Both the position numbers and the translations under genes were made by a program. Of a stretch of DNA of 21,069 nt, positions 1-8,157 are shown piece by piece. The stretch comes from Candidatus Iainarchaeum sp. (GTDB lineage: Archaea > Iainarchaeota > Iainarchaeia > Iainarchaeales > DTGL01). How positions within the stretch are numbered: the first letter of the stretch is position 1; every line of letters begins with the position of its first letter. The notes under the pieces were generated by a model. That model was not told the origin of the DNA and searched no databases. It saw only the letters and a list, made by a program, of their open reading frames with translations. The DNA lies in NCBI GenBank assembly GCA_021161055.1, contig JAGHBI010000072.1, positions 1-21,069 of the forward strand. The letters run 5' to 3'.

Positions 1-2
1 CA

Positions 3-206
3 TGCGTTGGGAGTGAGCTCATACACTTTCCCGATGCTTCTTCAGTTGAGCTTGACTGCAGCAACTTCCACCTTTGCGATACCGCTTTAGATCCTAGCTG
101 TAATTATATTGATGGAAGCTTTACAAAAAAGGCAAAGGTTTTGATTACAAAACAGTATGCGCTTGGGAAAGCGCTTATAAGGGTGCATCCACAGGAGCCC
201 CATTAG
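3..206 (+). CDS. Partial secreted or surface protein, C-terminal 67 residues
   Basis: An open frame enters from the left edge and ends at a TAG at 204-206, giving 67 residues with no start in the window. It contains four cysteines (including DCSNFHLC and PSCNY) and mixed polar sequence with no membrane helix, which fits the extracytoplasmic part of an exported protein. The stop codon overlaps the GGAGG Shine-Dalgarno motif (206-210) of the following class III pilin-like gene, so the two are very probably co-transcribed and may belong to one surface structure. The cysteine content resembles the pilin-like ectodomains at 19080-20873. I do not recognise a family. Confidence 0.7.
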   Translation, partial: CVGSELIHFPDASSVELDCSNFHLCDTALDPSCNYIDGSFTKKAKVLITKQYALGKALIRVHPQEPH

Positions 207-218
207 GAGGCATAATGC

Positions 219-578
219 ATGATTGCAGAAAGGAAGGGGCAGTCTTCCTTTGAAATGGTTATAATTGCAGCAATAGTTGTTGTGCTAACATTCACGGCAC
301 TTTCATATATTCCACGGCTAGCAGCCAGCACAGGCGCTATCGGCATTTTAAAAGGAGAAATACTTGAAGAACTAAGCAGATACGATAGGTTCTATTTTGT
401 AGAGAGCATCGATTCGCCAAGAGCAAACACTGCCCTAGGCCAGACAGAAATAGAGGTTTTTATCGGCGGCGAGGATGTGAACCCTATAAGGTCGCACATA
501 GAAGAGATAAGCGCGGTTATTGAAGATGCCAATTTCTACGATAATGTTTCAATCGTTGTTCAGCAAGCAGCGCAATAG
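219..578 (+). CDS. Class III signal peptide (pilin-like) protein, 119 aa
   Basis: The N terminus has the archaeal class III signal: short charged n-region ending K6-G7, then QSSFE, then a hydrophobic helix (about residues 13-33). Prepilin peptidase (EppA/PibD type) would be expected to cut between G7 and Q8, leaving Glu at mature position 5, as in type IV pilins. The rest is a short polar domain without cysteine. GGAGG at 206-210 is 8 nt before the ATG; another ATG at 214 is out of frame and soon stops. The stop codon directly abuts the stop of the convergent mcm gene. Such proteins assemble into pili or pseudopili in archaea; the exact role here is unknown. Confidence 0.85.
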   Translation: MIAERKGQSSFEMVIIAAIVVVLTFTALSYIPRLAASTGAIGILKGEILEELSRYDRFYFVESIDSPRANTALGQTEIEVFIGGEDVNPIRSHIEEISAVIEDANFYDNVSIVVQQAAQ

Positions 579-2684
579 TTACTCTTTCTGTGTTGGTTTC
601 ACGAACCCATGCCTTGGCCTGTAGATTTCACCCTTTTTCTCGAGTTTGTTCAGCAATTCCTCTACCTTATCTCGAGTAAGTCCAAATTGTGATGCTTCAC
701 CCACTATTTCATCCACAGCTACTGGTTCAGCACCTTTTGATTTCTCCTTTATTATTGCGAGCACTCTCCTCATATTTTCGATCTGCGTATGTGTCTGTCC
801 CGTCAGTATAAGGTCTATATCTATCTTGCCCGTTTCCGGGTCTGTAACAACGTCCTTGAGGGAGCGTTTCAGTAACCTTATTGCGCGCTCAGCATCCTGT
901 TTCTCAACAACATTGCTGAGCCTTACTCTTGCGGAGGCTTCGCTCAACCTTACAAGACCTTCAAGCTGTCTGTGTGTTGCGGTATAGGAACCCTCTTCCT
1001 TGCCCTTCTCACGGAGCTTTACATAGAATTCGGAGAGCGTTTCCATGGCCTCCTTAGAAAGCACAGGGAATACATGCTGCCTCGCATAGGATATGTATTT
1101 GCGCAGCAAATCAGGTTCTATGGCCGGCTGTATAAAGCGCTTTATAGCCTCATCTTCCTTTTTGCTCAGGCGCTTTCCCTGCGTTTGCGCCTGTGATATC
1201 TTCTCACCTGCTTGGTGGGTTCTGAGTATGAAGTTCGCTATTTCTGTGTCCAGAGTCTTATCAAGAACATCCCTTATAAGGAAAAATAGATCAAAGCGTG
1301 AAATAAGCGTTGGCGGTAGATCTATCTGCTCTACCAATGGTTCATAGAGTTCAAACCTTGAAAACTTTGGATTTGCAGCTGCAAGAATGCTTGTGTCGGT
1401 CTTAAAGCGCGTTATTATGCCTGCTTTTGCAACACTCACAGTGCCTTGTTCCATCGCCTCATGCAATGCCACCCTTTCCTCAGCAGGCATCTTATCAAGC
1501 TCGTCAACCATCGCAATGCCACCGCTTGCCAGTACCAATGCGCCAGCTTTCAGGGTCCAGCTTCCTTCCCCGAATTCATCCTTGACTGCAGTAGCGGTCA
1601 GGCCAACACCTGTTGTTGTTTTACCGCCTACATAGATGCTTTTCGGGGCGATGGCATTAGCTGACATTAGGATCTGGCTCTTTGCGACGCCAGGGTCACC
1701 AACAAGCAGTATGTGTATATTCCCTCTAATCTGCTGGGTAGGCAGGGTTTTCTTCACGCCACCGAACAGCTGCAATACAATCGCTTCCTTAACATCCTCA
1801 TGCCCATATATGTTCGGTGCAATGCTATTTATGAGCTTGTTGTAGATATCCGGATCTTTTGCAAGTTCCTTTATCTTCTTTTCTTCCTCTGGTGTTATCG
1901 TTATCTCCTCAAATTCACGCTGCGTTTGTTCCAGATAGATGCACTCTAGGTAGCGGCCGAATACCGGCTTTGCGCGCTTTGTAGGAGCCAACCTGAGTAT
2001 GCCAACCAGTACAATTGTATCGCCTGGCAATGCCTTGTTGACAAGGTCATCTGAAACATAAACGTCTAGTGTAGTTGGCTGTTCGCTTCCCTTCAACACT
2101 TCAAGAGGTTCCTGAATCTGCATCTTCTGATAGTCTATAAATTCGGATTGTTCCTCAACAAGCGAAAAGTCCTTGTGCCTGCATTCACACACAACTGGTT
2201 CAATAAGTGTCTGTCCTGATTGTGGAATTTTATAAATAGCTCCGCAGCGATTGCAGCGCCATGTGGCAACCTTCAGCTTAGGCAGAACATCGGTAATCTG
2301 CTTCACTACGCCTTCTACACATATGAGTTTATTCAGGTTGCCAGCACTTATTTCACGAAGCAGTATCTTCCTATCCTCAGGAAGATTGAAGAATCGTACG
2401 TGCAGAGAAGGCTCCTTTGTGTCGAGAGTGGCAATCGCAAAGTGTTTCAATGCTTGCTGTGCTGCCTCAATCAGCATATCCGGATTTTCCAAAAGCTCAT
2501 CGGCTAGCGTGTAATCAAACTTCTCAAGCTTGGCAAAATCAACATGCAATGAGCGAATTTCAGGATAGTTTTCTATAAGCTCTTCAATTTCTTTTTTATA
2601 GTGGGTTTCGAAGAATTTGCGGAATTTCTCTATATAGGGACTTTCCTCACCCAGCGCCTCAACCTCAGCTATTCTTACCGGCAT
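579..2684 (-). CDS. mcm: Replicative DNA helicase MCM
   Basis: This is the ATP-driven 3'-5' helicase that unwinds the archaeal replication fork as a hexamer. The N-terminal domain (about 1-260) carries a cysteine-rich zinc site; the AAA+ core has Walker A GDPGVAKSQ (about residue 330), Walker B MVDELDKM (about 392) and arginine finger motif LISRFD (about 459); a C-terminal winged helix follows. No intein interrupts the motor. The ATG at 2684 (701 aa) is preferred over a GTG at 2693, because that GTG is part of the GTGAGG Shine-Dalgarno-like motif. A TATA box at 2701-2710 means the gene has its own promoter. One oddity is that the second half of the zinc site is C-E-C rather than the usual C-x2-C, with a histidine two residues on. 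Confidence 0.97.
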   Translation of the reverse strand: MPVRIAEVEALGEESPYIEKFRKFFETHYKKEIEELIENYPEIRSLHVDFAKLEKFDYTLADELLENPDMLIEAAQQALKHFAIATLDTKEPSLHVRFFNLPEDRKILLREISAGNLNKLICVEGVVKQITDVLPKLKVATWRCNRCGAIYKIPQSGQTLIEPVVCECRHKDFSLVEEQSEFIDYQKMQIQEPLEVLKGSEQPTTLDVYVSDDLVNKALPGDTIVLVGILRLAPTKRAKPVFGRYLECIYLEQTQREFEEITITPEEEKKIKELAKDPDIYNKLINSIAPNIYGHEDVKEAIVLQLFGGVKKTLPTQQIRGNIHILLVGDPGVAKSQILMSANAIAPKSIYVGGKTTTGVGLTATAVKDEFGEGSWTLKAGALVLASGGIAMVDELDKMPAEERVALHEAMEQGTVSVAKAGIITRFKTDTSILAAANPKFSRFELYEPLVEQIDLPPTLISRFDLFFLIRDVLDKTLDTEIANFILRTHQAGEKISQAQTQGKRLSKKEDEAIKRFIQPAIEPDLLRKYISYARQHVFPVLSKEAMETLSEFYVKLREKGKEEGSYTATHRQLEGLVRLSEASARVRLSNVVEKQDAERAIRLLKRSLKDVVTDPETGKIDIDLILTGQTHTQIENMRRVLAIIKEKSKGAEPVAVDEIVGEASQFGLTRDKVEELLNKLEKKGEIYRPRHGFVKPTQKE

Positions 2685-2700
2685 ATGCCTCACTTACATA

Positions 2701-2710
2701 ATATATAAAA
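2701..2710 (-). promoter_or_regulatory. TATA box of mcm
   Basis: On the minus strand this reads TTTTATATAT. Its centre is about 22 nt upstream of the chosen ATG at 2684, so the transcript should be leaderless or nearly so. The rest of 2711-2824, between mcm and tdk, is AT-rich and shows no further recognisable element. Confidence 0.55.
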
Positions 2711-2824
2711 TTAAGATTAGCCTTTGCTAAGTTAATTTCCACTAAAATCAGTGTTGAGAGCGAATTGATTATATTAGAGGGCATTTTAATTTATTCCTAT
2801 TTTGTTAGAAACTCGAACCCTTTT

Positions 2825-3448
2825 CTACATAAGGTTTCTTTTTGGCTTTCCAGGCACTATGTGGTGCTCTCTGCACCTGGCTTCATAAAGCTCTTCGCTC
2901 CCAACAACAATGATTGGGCTGTTGTAAGGTGCTGGCTTCCCATCAATAAGCCTCTGTGTGAAATATGCGTTCTTACCGCATATATGCTCAGTGCCGTCAG
3001 GCCCTTTTATTTTGTAAGTGCATATCGCATGCAGCTTGTCCACGGAATCGCTCAGTGCTATGAGCTCCGCAACAGTTCTTTTTGAGTTTCTGAATGGAAA
3101 GGGTTCGCCTCGGAAATCAAGGTTGAGGCCTGCAAGTATAACCCTCTTACCTCTGTCAGCGAGTTCCAAAACAATGTCGATTATTCCATCATCGAGAAAC
3201 TGTATCTCATCAATGCCTATTATTTCAGTATCTGCCTCGAGATGCTTTAAGAGCTCGGTGCTTTTATTTATGGGAATCGCTTCTATCCTTCGGTCATCAT
3301 GCGAATATATGCAATTCTGCCCTCCGCGAAAATCCAATGCTGGAGTGAACACCTGCACCTTTTGACCAGCAATCATTGCTCTGCGAACCCTTCTTATAAG
3401 TTCTTCTGATTTGCCACTAAACATGGGCCCGGTTATCATCTCAATCAT
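2825..3448 (-). CDS. tdk: Thymidine kinase, type II
   Basis: It phosphorylates thymidine to dTMP with ATP, salvaging nucleosides in the cytosol. The P-loop is GPMFSGKSEEL near the N terminus, Walker B is GIDEIQF, and the substrate lasso with TQRLIDGKPAPY and a final zinc pair C-R-E-H are present; about 207 aa fits the family. The first zinc pair is unusual: the family C-x2-C is expanded to C-x13-C by an insert around TYKIKGPDGTEHI. Possible starts are TTG 3457, ATG 3448 and ATG 3439. I chose 3448 because the MIEMITGPMF sequence keeps the whole first beta strand. The gene is divergent from the membrane protein at 3552. Confidence 0.95.
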   Translation of the reverse strand: MIEMITGPMFSGKSEELIRRVRRAMIAGQKVQVFTPALDFRGGQNCIYSHDDRRIEAIPINKSTELLKHLEADTEIIGIDEIQFLDDGIIDIVLELADRGKRVILAGLNLDFRGEPFPFRNSKRTVAELIALSDSVDKLHAICTYKIKGPDGTEHICGKNAYFTQRLIDGKPAPYNSPIIVVGSEELYEARCREHHIVPGKPKRNLM

Positions 3449-3477
3449 ATTAATCAAAATTTTTTATACTACGTTTT

Positions 3478-3487
3478 GTTTAAAAAT
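3478..3487 (-). promoter_or_regulatory. Candidate TATA box of tdk
   Basis: The minus strand reads ATTTTTAAAC here, centred about 26 nt before position 3456, giving an 8-nt leader to the ATG at 3448. A second AT-rich element, TATAAAAA at 3468-3461 on the minus strand, would put the start point near the third ATG (3439). Which one is used decides the N terminus. Confidence 0.45.
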
Positions 3488-3513
3488 GGTTTTGCACCGC
3501 AAGCTTCAACACA

Positions 3514-3521
3514 TTTAAATA
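3514..3521 (+). promoter_or_regulatory. TATA box of the membrane protein gene
   Basis: TTTAAATA centred near 3517 predicts transcription from about 3543, just before the ATG at 3552. Together with the tdk elements it makes 3458-3551 a divergent promoter region. Confidence 0.5.
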
Positions 3522-3551
3522 GGTTTTCCAGGAAAATTTAATTTGATAGGG

Positions 3552-4289
3552 ATGCTCAATAGATGCTTCGAGGAATATAAAAATAATATAAAAGTCTGCC
3601 TGCTCTTCGCGCTTTTGCTTCTATTTGTGCCATTGTTCCTTATACCTTTCTTTGGCACAGGCACGGCGCTTTCTTCAGGCACTATATTCCTTGAGTACAG
3701 GTTGAGCAGTAGCACGCCACTGCTTGTTCTTTTGGCGGTCTTGTTTTTAGCTCTGTATTCGTTCTTTGTCTCGCTCGTGGTGTTTGCAGTCCGCAGAGAC
3801 CTAAGCAAGGTCAAGGTAGAATTCTACCTCGATGAGATGGTAAAGAAGTTTGCGGTGAGAATCTTCATTTTCTACACAATACTTATGGTTATTATATTCT
3901 CTTTATCCACAATTGCTTCTGCACTTGGAATGCAAATGATGCTTGCGTTTTTAGCGCTAGCATTCATAATTTCACTTGCTTTTATGTTTGTCCCGCAAGC
4001 GATTGTTGTTGATGAGCTTCCATTCATTGCAGCGATGCGCGAGAGCATGTCCTTTATAAGAAGGAATATAAAAGAAACGCTTGCAGTGCTTGTGCTTGGC
4101 TGCGCGCTGCTCCTTATTGTAGGTGTTTTGGAATATGTGCTGGATTTATTCTTTATGGAGTTCTTTGCTGGCGAGTTTGCGGCGTTGCTTTTCACACTGA
4201 TATTTATAGTGCCATTTGTTGAGATTGCAAAAACATACTTCTATATGCTGAAATTCAACCTTATAAGAAAAAGTGAGTTAGTGAAGTGA
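3552..4289 (+). CDS. Polytopic membrane protein, about six helices
   Basis: The 245-aa product is dominated by hydrophobic helices at about residues 15-40, 55-85, 100-125, 130-155, 175-200 and 205-230, separated by short basic loops such as RRDLSK and RRNIKET. The pattern resembles archaeal DUF4013-like membrane proteins of unknown function, but I see no catalytic motif and would not assign a role. The ATG at 3552 is preferred over a TTG at 3543, which coincides with the predicted transcription start. An Lrp-type regulator follows after a short gap but has its own TATA box. Confidence 0.8.
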   Translation: MLNRCFEEYKNNIKVCLLFALLLLFVPLFLIPFFGTGTALSSGTIFLEYRLSSSTPLLVLLAVLFLALYSFFVSLVVFAVRRDLSKVKVEFYLDEMVKKFAVRIFIFYTILMVIIFSLSTIASALGMQMMLAFLALAFIISLAFMFVPQAIVVDELPFIAAMRESMSFIRRNIKETLAVLVLGCALLLIVGVLEYVLDLFFMEFFAGEFAALLFTLIFIVPFVEIAKTYFYMLKFNLIRKSELVK

Positions 4290-4312
4290 ACTAGGCATTT
4301 TGAAAAGCAAAC

Positions 4313-4320
4313 TTTATATA
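4313..4320 (+). promoter_or_regulatory. TATA box of the first Lrp-type regulator
   Basis: TTTATATA predicts a transcript start near 4343, immediately before the AGGGGG motif (4344-4349) that serves ATG 4357. Because the box lies inside the longer reading frame that opens at TTG 4300, it argues against that extended start. Confidence 0.6.
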
Positions 4321-4356
4321 GATTTTTCAGTAATCTATTCTACAGGGGGCTTTGGT

Positions 4357-4830
4357 ATGATAGCGTCACTTGATAGGATAGATGTGTTAATTCTCAAAAG
4401 GCTCATTGAGGACGGCCGAATGAGCTATAGGGCGATTGCTGAAGAGGCACAGCTCACAGATGTTGCAATAAAAAAACGTGTTGAGTCTTTGCGAAGAAGA
4501 GGCGTACTTGAAGCCATAAGAGCAGAAATAAACTATGAGGTTCTAGGCTTTGAGAAGCCTGTTTTTGTTCAGCTTCGCACAGAGGCATCCAAAAACAAAG
4601 ACCTGCTAAAGCGCATAGAAGCGTTTGAGCACGTTGTTGAAATCTACCAGGTTCTTGGCGAGTACAATATGCTTGTAAAGGCGATCCTTCCAGACCTCAG
4701 TTCAGTGAAGGATTTCGTTGAGCGCCTGGGTTCACTGGATGGTATACTCGATATGAAAACACTGGTTGTGCTTGATAAGATCAAAAAAAGCACGAGCCTG
4801 CCAGCAAGCGTATTGCAGAAGCGATTTTAA
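4357..4830 (+). CDS. Lrp/AsnC-family transcriptional regulator
   Basis: Residues 1-60 form an AsnC-type winged helix-turn-helix (LDRIDVLILKRLIEDG, then SYRAIAEEAQLTDVAIKKRV), and about 65-150 look like the RAM ligand-binding and dimerisation domain (VEIYQVLGEYNMLVKA). Family members bind amino acids or other small molecules and act as octamers or dimers on promoters. The 157-aa length is normal. The ATG at 4357 follows an AGGGGG motif by 7 nt. Its stop overlaps that of the convergent antiporter by 3-4 nt. The target is unknown; the adjacent membrane protein and its own promoter are natural guesses. Confidence 0.92.
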   Translation: MIASLDRIDVLILKRLIEDGRMSYRAIAEEAQLTDVAIKKRVESLRRRGVLEAIRAEINYEVLGFEKPVFVQLRTEASKNKDLLKRIEAFEHVVEIYQVLGEYNMLVKAILPDLSSVKDFVERLGSLDGILDMKTLVVLDKIKKSTSLPASVLQKRF

Positions 4831-6047
4831 GCCTTTGAGGAATCGAAGAGCTTTGCAACGATTATTGCAAGCAATGCGCTTATTATGATGGTCAGATAAA
4901 CTATTTTTATTATTGTAAATGCCGCTTGCCTGCTCATAAATTCTGAGGTTTCGGCCATCGCTAATGCTAATGGCGCTAATGCTGCGGGCCCTATTCCTTT
5001 CGGTGCTATAAGCCCGAGCTTTATTCGCTCATCTATTGTTAAGTTGCTTTTGTAGGTTACAACAAGGATTGTAATTAGCCTTGCAAGAACCACAGAGAAT
5101 ATAACAACTATGAAATCGAATCTCGTTATCTCAAGCACATCCAGCATCTGCAATGGAAACTCCATTCCAAGCATCACAAATACGAAGATTGTGAATATAA
5201 GCGCGAGCTCGCGATTGAATTCGGTGAACGTTTCTTTAGTGGGTGCTTTAGATGAATTCAGCAGGATGCTTGTTATTCCAACAGCCACTATGCCTGAGCC
5301 GCCAAGGTTTTCAGCAAGCACGTATGCGATGAGCGCAATCACAAGCCCAGCTATTTCCTCAAGCTCAACACCAGCAAGCCTGAGTATGTGCTGGCCTATA
5401 AAAAAGCCTGCAAGGCCAACAACTATGCCGACGCCAGCAAGCAGCACAAGCTTTGCCATATATAGTGGCAGTGCTATTACAATTGCAGGCTTGTAAACCA
5501 CAAAATCAAATATTATGAGAGGCAGTATTACTGTGAGCGGTTGATTCATTATTGATTCTGTATTGAGTATCATCTGAATCTTCTTTGGGAATTTATTCAT
5601 TATGCTCGCAACTACCGCAGGGTCTGTACCACAGAGCAATGAGCCCAAAAATAGAGCTGGCAACAACGCTAAACCAAGAAGTGCATGCGATATGAAAGCA
5701 ACAATCGTTGCTGTAAGAATCACACCAAAAGTTGCAAGCGTTATTATCAATGAACCTTGCTTCAAGATGTTCTGTGTCTTCAGGTAGAACCCATTTGCAA
5801 ATACAACGATTATAAGTGCAAGCATTCTCAACGTGTCAGGTATTACACCGAGTTTTTGTATGTGCAGCACTGATATTGTGGCTAAAGCAGTTCCTGAAAG
5901 AATGAGGAGAACCACAAATGGCGCGTTGGTTCTGTCGCTAAAAAGCTTTAAAATAAAGCCAACACCAAGTATTATTGCAATCTGTGTTAATATGCCCAGG
6001 ATGTCAGCAAGGCCTATGGAAAGGAATATCATACCAATACTAATCAT
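4827..6047 (-). CDS. CPA1-type Na+/H+ antiporter-like membrane protein
   Basis: The 406 residues form about 12-13 membrane helices with the layout of monovalent cation:proton antiporters of the NhaP type, and the family motif GTDPAVV (D142) lies in a central helix. The second ion-site motif reads ESIMNQP, so the usual Asn-Asp pair is N168-Q169: the acidic residue that binds the cation and proton in characterised NhaP proteins is replaced by glutamine. Two late motifs, LGMEFPL and LIAPKGIGPAAL, are conserved in style. It probably acts in the cytoplasmic membrane in ion or pH homeostasis, but the substitution makes ordinary exchange uncertain. It is divergent from topA. Confidence 0.88.
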   Translation of the reverse strand: MISIGMIFLSIGLADILGILTQIAIILGVGFILKLFSDRTNAPFVVLLILSGTALATISVLHIQKLGVIPDTLRMLALIIVVFANGFYLKTQNILKQGSLIITLATFGVILTATIVAFISHALLGLALLPALFLGSLLCGTDPAVVASIMNKFPKKIQMILNTESIMNQPLTVILPLIIFDFVVYKPAIVIALPLYMAKLVLLAGVGIVVGLAGFFIGQHILRLAGVELEEIAGLVIALIAYVLAENLGGSGIVAVGITSILLNSSKAPTKETFTEFNRELALIFTIFVFVMLGMEFPLQMLDVLEITRFDFIVVIFSVVLARLITILVVTYKSNLTIDERIKLGLIAPKGIGPAALAPLALAMAETSEFMSRQAAFTIIKIVYLTIIISALLAIIVAKLFDSSKA

Positions 6048-6053
6048 CCATTG

Positions 6054-6060
6054 TTTTTAT
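6054..6060 (+). promoter_or_regulatory. Candidate TATA box of topA
   Basis: TTTTTAT, centred near 6057, would start transcription at about 6083, 15 nt before the chosen topA ATG. The region 6048-6097 must also hold the antiporter promoter on the other strand, for which the AT-rich stretch around 6075-6080 is suitably placed. Confidence 0.4.
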
Positions 6061-6069
6061 TTTTTTCCC

Positions 6070-6084
6070 AGGTAAAAAATACCT
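6070..6084. repeat. Perfect inverted repeat AGGTA-N5-TACCT in the divergent promoter
   Basis: AGGTA (6070-6074) and TACCT (6080-6084) are perfect inverted arms around five A residues. The element lies between the candidate TATA box and ATG of topA, and at the likely TATA position of the antiporter gene. That is where an operator for a dimeric regulator would sit. No binding protein can be named from sequence. Confidence 0.5.
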
Positions 6085-6097
6085 ATTAGTGGTTTGG

Positions 6098-8155
6098 ATG
6101 AAGCTTATTGTTGCTGAAAAGAACATTGCAGCTAAGCGCATTGCCGAGCTTTTAGCGAGCGGCGGTGTTGAGGAAAAGCGCATAAACGGCGTGCCTACCT
6201 ATCACTTCGTAAGAGCAAATCAGCATTACGTTGTTGTTCCGCTGCGCGGTCACATAGTTGATGTTGATTTTCCAATGCGATATGCTCCATGGATTGGCAC
6301 TGACTTGAGAAAGCTTGTTAACAGCGAGATTGAATATATTGAAAAGGAACAGAATATAATAGAGGTTCTCCGAAAGTTTGCTCAGCAGGCTGATGAAGTT
6401 ATTTTCGCAACAGATTATGATCGAGAAGGTGAAAGCATAGCATTAGAAGCGCTTCAATGCTTGCGCTCTGCAAACCCCAGTATTAAAACAAGAAGAGCTG
6501 TTTTTTCAGCAATAACGAAGGAGGATATTGAAAAAGCATTTCGCAACCTTAAAGACCTTGATTACAACCTTGCAAATTCTGCAAACGCTAGGCGCGAAAT
6601 AGATTTGATATGGGGTGCTGTGCTTACAAGGTTTCTATCGATTGTTTCCGGCCAGCTCGGCAAGGAATTTTTGTCAGCAGGCAGAGTGCAGAGCCCAACG
6701 CTTGCTTTAATCGTTGACCGCGAGAAGGAAATACTTGCATTCAAACCCAAACCATACTGGGAAGTCGAGGCAATCTTCGAAAAAAACGCAAAGAAGTTTG
6801 CTGCAATGCACAAAAACGGTCGCTTTTGGGAGAAGGAAAAGGCACTGGCGGTTTTCAAAAAGAAAGAGCCTTATGGTATAGTTTCGAAGGTTACGAGAAC
6901 AGAGAAGGTTATAAAAAGGCCTGTGCCTTTCAACACAACGAGCTTTTTAAGAGCAGCAACAACGCTTGGCATTTCAGCACCGCAAGCGATGAGCATTGCA
7001 GAAGAGCTCTATCAGATGGGTTATATCAGTTATCCCCGAACCGATAATACCGCTTACCCTGCAACACTTAATTTAAGGGCCATTGTTGAAAAGCTGCGTT
7101 ATTACAAGCCTGTAGCTTCTTACTGCAATGAACTGCTTAAGCATGAGCTTAAGCCATCGCGCGGCAAAGCAACAAAGGATCATCCTCCAATACATCCTGT
7201 GGATGTGCCAAAGGAAAAGCTAAGTGGAAAGCACGCAAAGATTTATGAGCTTATATGCAGGCACTTCCTTGCAACGCTGAGCGAGGATGCTGTTGCTGAG
7301 GTAATCGCTGCAGAACTCCTTGTTGGTAATGAGCCTTTCATTGCAACAGGCAGGCGCTATCTGAAGCTCGGATGGAAGCTTGTTTATCCATACAGCAGCA
7401 CAGCGGAGGTTATACTTCCAAAGCTCGAACAGGGCCAAGCTGTAAAGCTTGTGGATATGAAGCTTCATGAAAAGAAAACAAAGCCAAAGCCAAGGTATTC
7501 GCAAGGAAAGCTCATAAAGCTTATGGCAGAACTCGGTTTAGGCACAAAGTCAACGAGGCACGAAATAATTCGCAAGCTGTATGCACGCAGATATATAAAA
7601 GGCAATAAAGCGATAATTCCAAACAGAATAGCTTTTGCGGTAATCGATGCGCTTGAAAAGCAGAACAGCTCAATTCTTAAGCCGGATATGACTGCTCAGC
7701 TGGAAAAGGAGATGGATGAGATTGCTCTGGGTAAAAAGGATAAGAATAAAGTGGTTGAAGAATCAAGAAAAATGCTCGCGCTTGCACTCGAGCAGTTACT
7801 TGCAAAAAAACAGGAAATCGGGCAGGCATTGCGCAGAGCTTTGCTCGAGGATAAGAAACAGTTTGCGTGCACTGCCGATAATTGCGATGGTATGCTTGTT
7901 ATTCGCACTAGCAGAGCAGGCAAACGTTTCTTGGGATGCACAAACTATCCAAAGTGCAATGTAACATACCCTCTGCCACAGAATGGCAAAATTGAACCGT
8001 TGGAAGAGAAATGCGATGTTTGCGGCAAGCCCATGATAAAGGTGACTGCACGCAGATTTTCCTACAAGATGTGCATAAACCCTGACTGTCCAAGCAAGGC
8101 ATCGTGGAATAAAAATAAACGCGAAAACAAAAATAATAATGGGGTGAGCAATTGA
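6098..8155 (+). CDS. topA: DNA topoisomerase I (type IA)
   Basis: It relaxes negatively supercoiled DNA by transient single-strand breakage through a 5'-phosphotyrosine. The toprim domain is N-terminal (VAEKNIAAKRIA) with the metal-binding triad D106, D108, E110 in TDYDREGE. The catalytic tyrosine is Y312 in SYPRTDN. Two C-terminal zinc ribbons follow from about residue 590: four cysteines from CTADNC to YPKC, and four from CDVC to NPDC. About 685 aa and this layout fit archaeal TopA rather than reverse gyrase, as there is no helicase domain. The ATG at 6098 gives the expected MKLIVAEK start; GTG at 6089 would add three residues. A lipoprotein gene follows 2 nt after the stop. Confidence 0.97.
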   Translation: MKLIVAEKNIAAKRIAELLASGGVEEKRINGVPTYHFVRANQHYVVVPLRGHIVDVDFPMRYAPWIGTDLRKLVNSEIEYIEKEQNIIEVLRKFAQQADEVIFATDYDREGESIALEALQCLRSANPSIKTRRAVFSAITKEDIEKAFRNLKDLDYNLANSANARREIDLIWGAVLTRFLSIVSGQLGKEFLSAGRVQSPTLALIVDREKEILAFKPKPYWEVEAIFEKNAKKFAAMHKNGRFWEKEKALAVFKKKEPYGIVSKVTRTEKVIKRPVPFNTTSFLRAATTLGISAPQAMSIAEELYQMGYISYPRTDNTAYPATLNLRAIVEKLRYYKPVASYCNELLKHELKPSRGKATKDHPPIHPVDVPKEKLSGKHAKIYELICRHFLATLSEDAVAEVIAAELLVGNEPFIATGRRYLKLGWKLVYPYSSTAEVILPKLEQGQAVKLVDMKLHEKKTKPKPRYSQGKLIKLMAELGLGTKSTRHEIIRKLYARRYIKGNKAIIPNRIAFAVIDALEKQNSSILKPDMTAQLEKEMDEIALGKKDKNKVVEESRKMLALALEQLLAKKQEIGQALRRALLEDKKQFACTADNCDGMLVIRTSRAGKRFLGCTNYPKCNVTYPLPQNGKIEPLEEKCDVCGKPMIKVTARRFSYKMCINPDCPSKASWNKNKRENKNNNGVSN

Positions 8156-8157
8156 GC

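Noticed and set aside
4300..4356. TTG extension of the Lrp gene by 19 residues
   Set aside because: The TATA box lies inside the extension, and ATG 4357 has a good AGGGGG motif and matches the usual family start.
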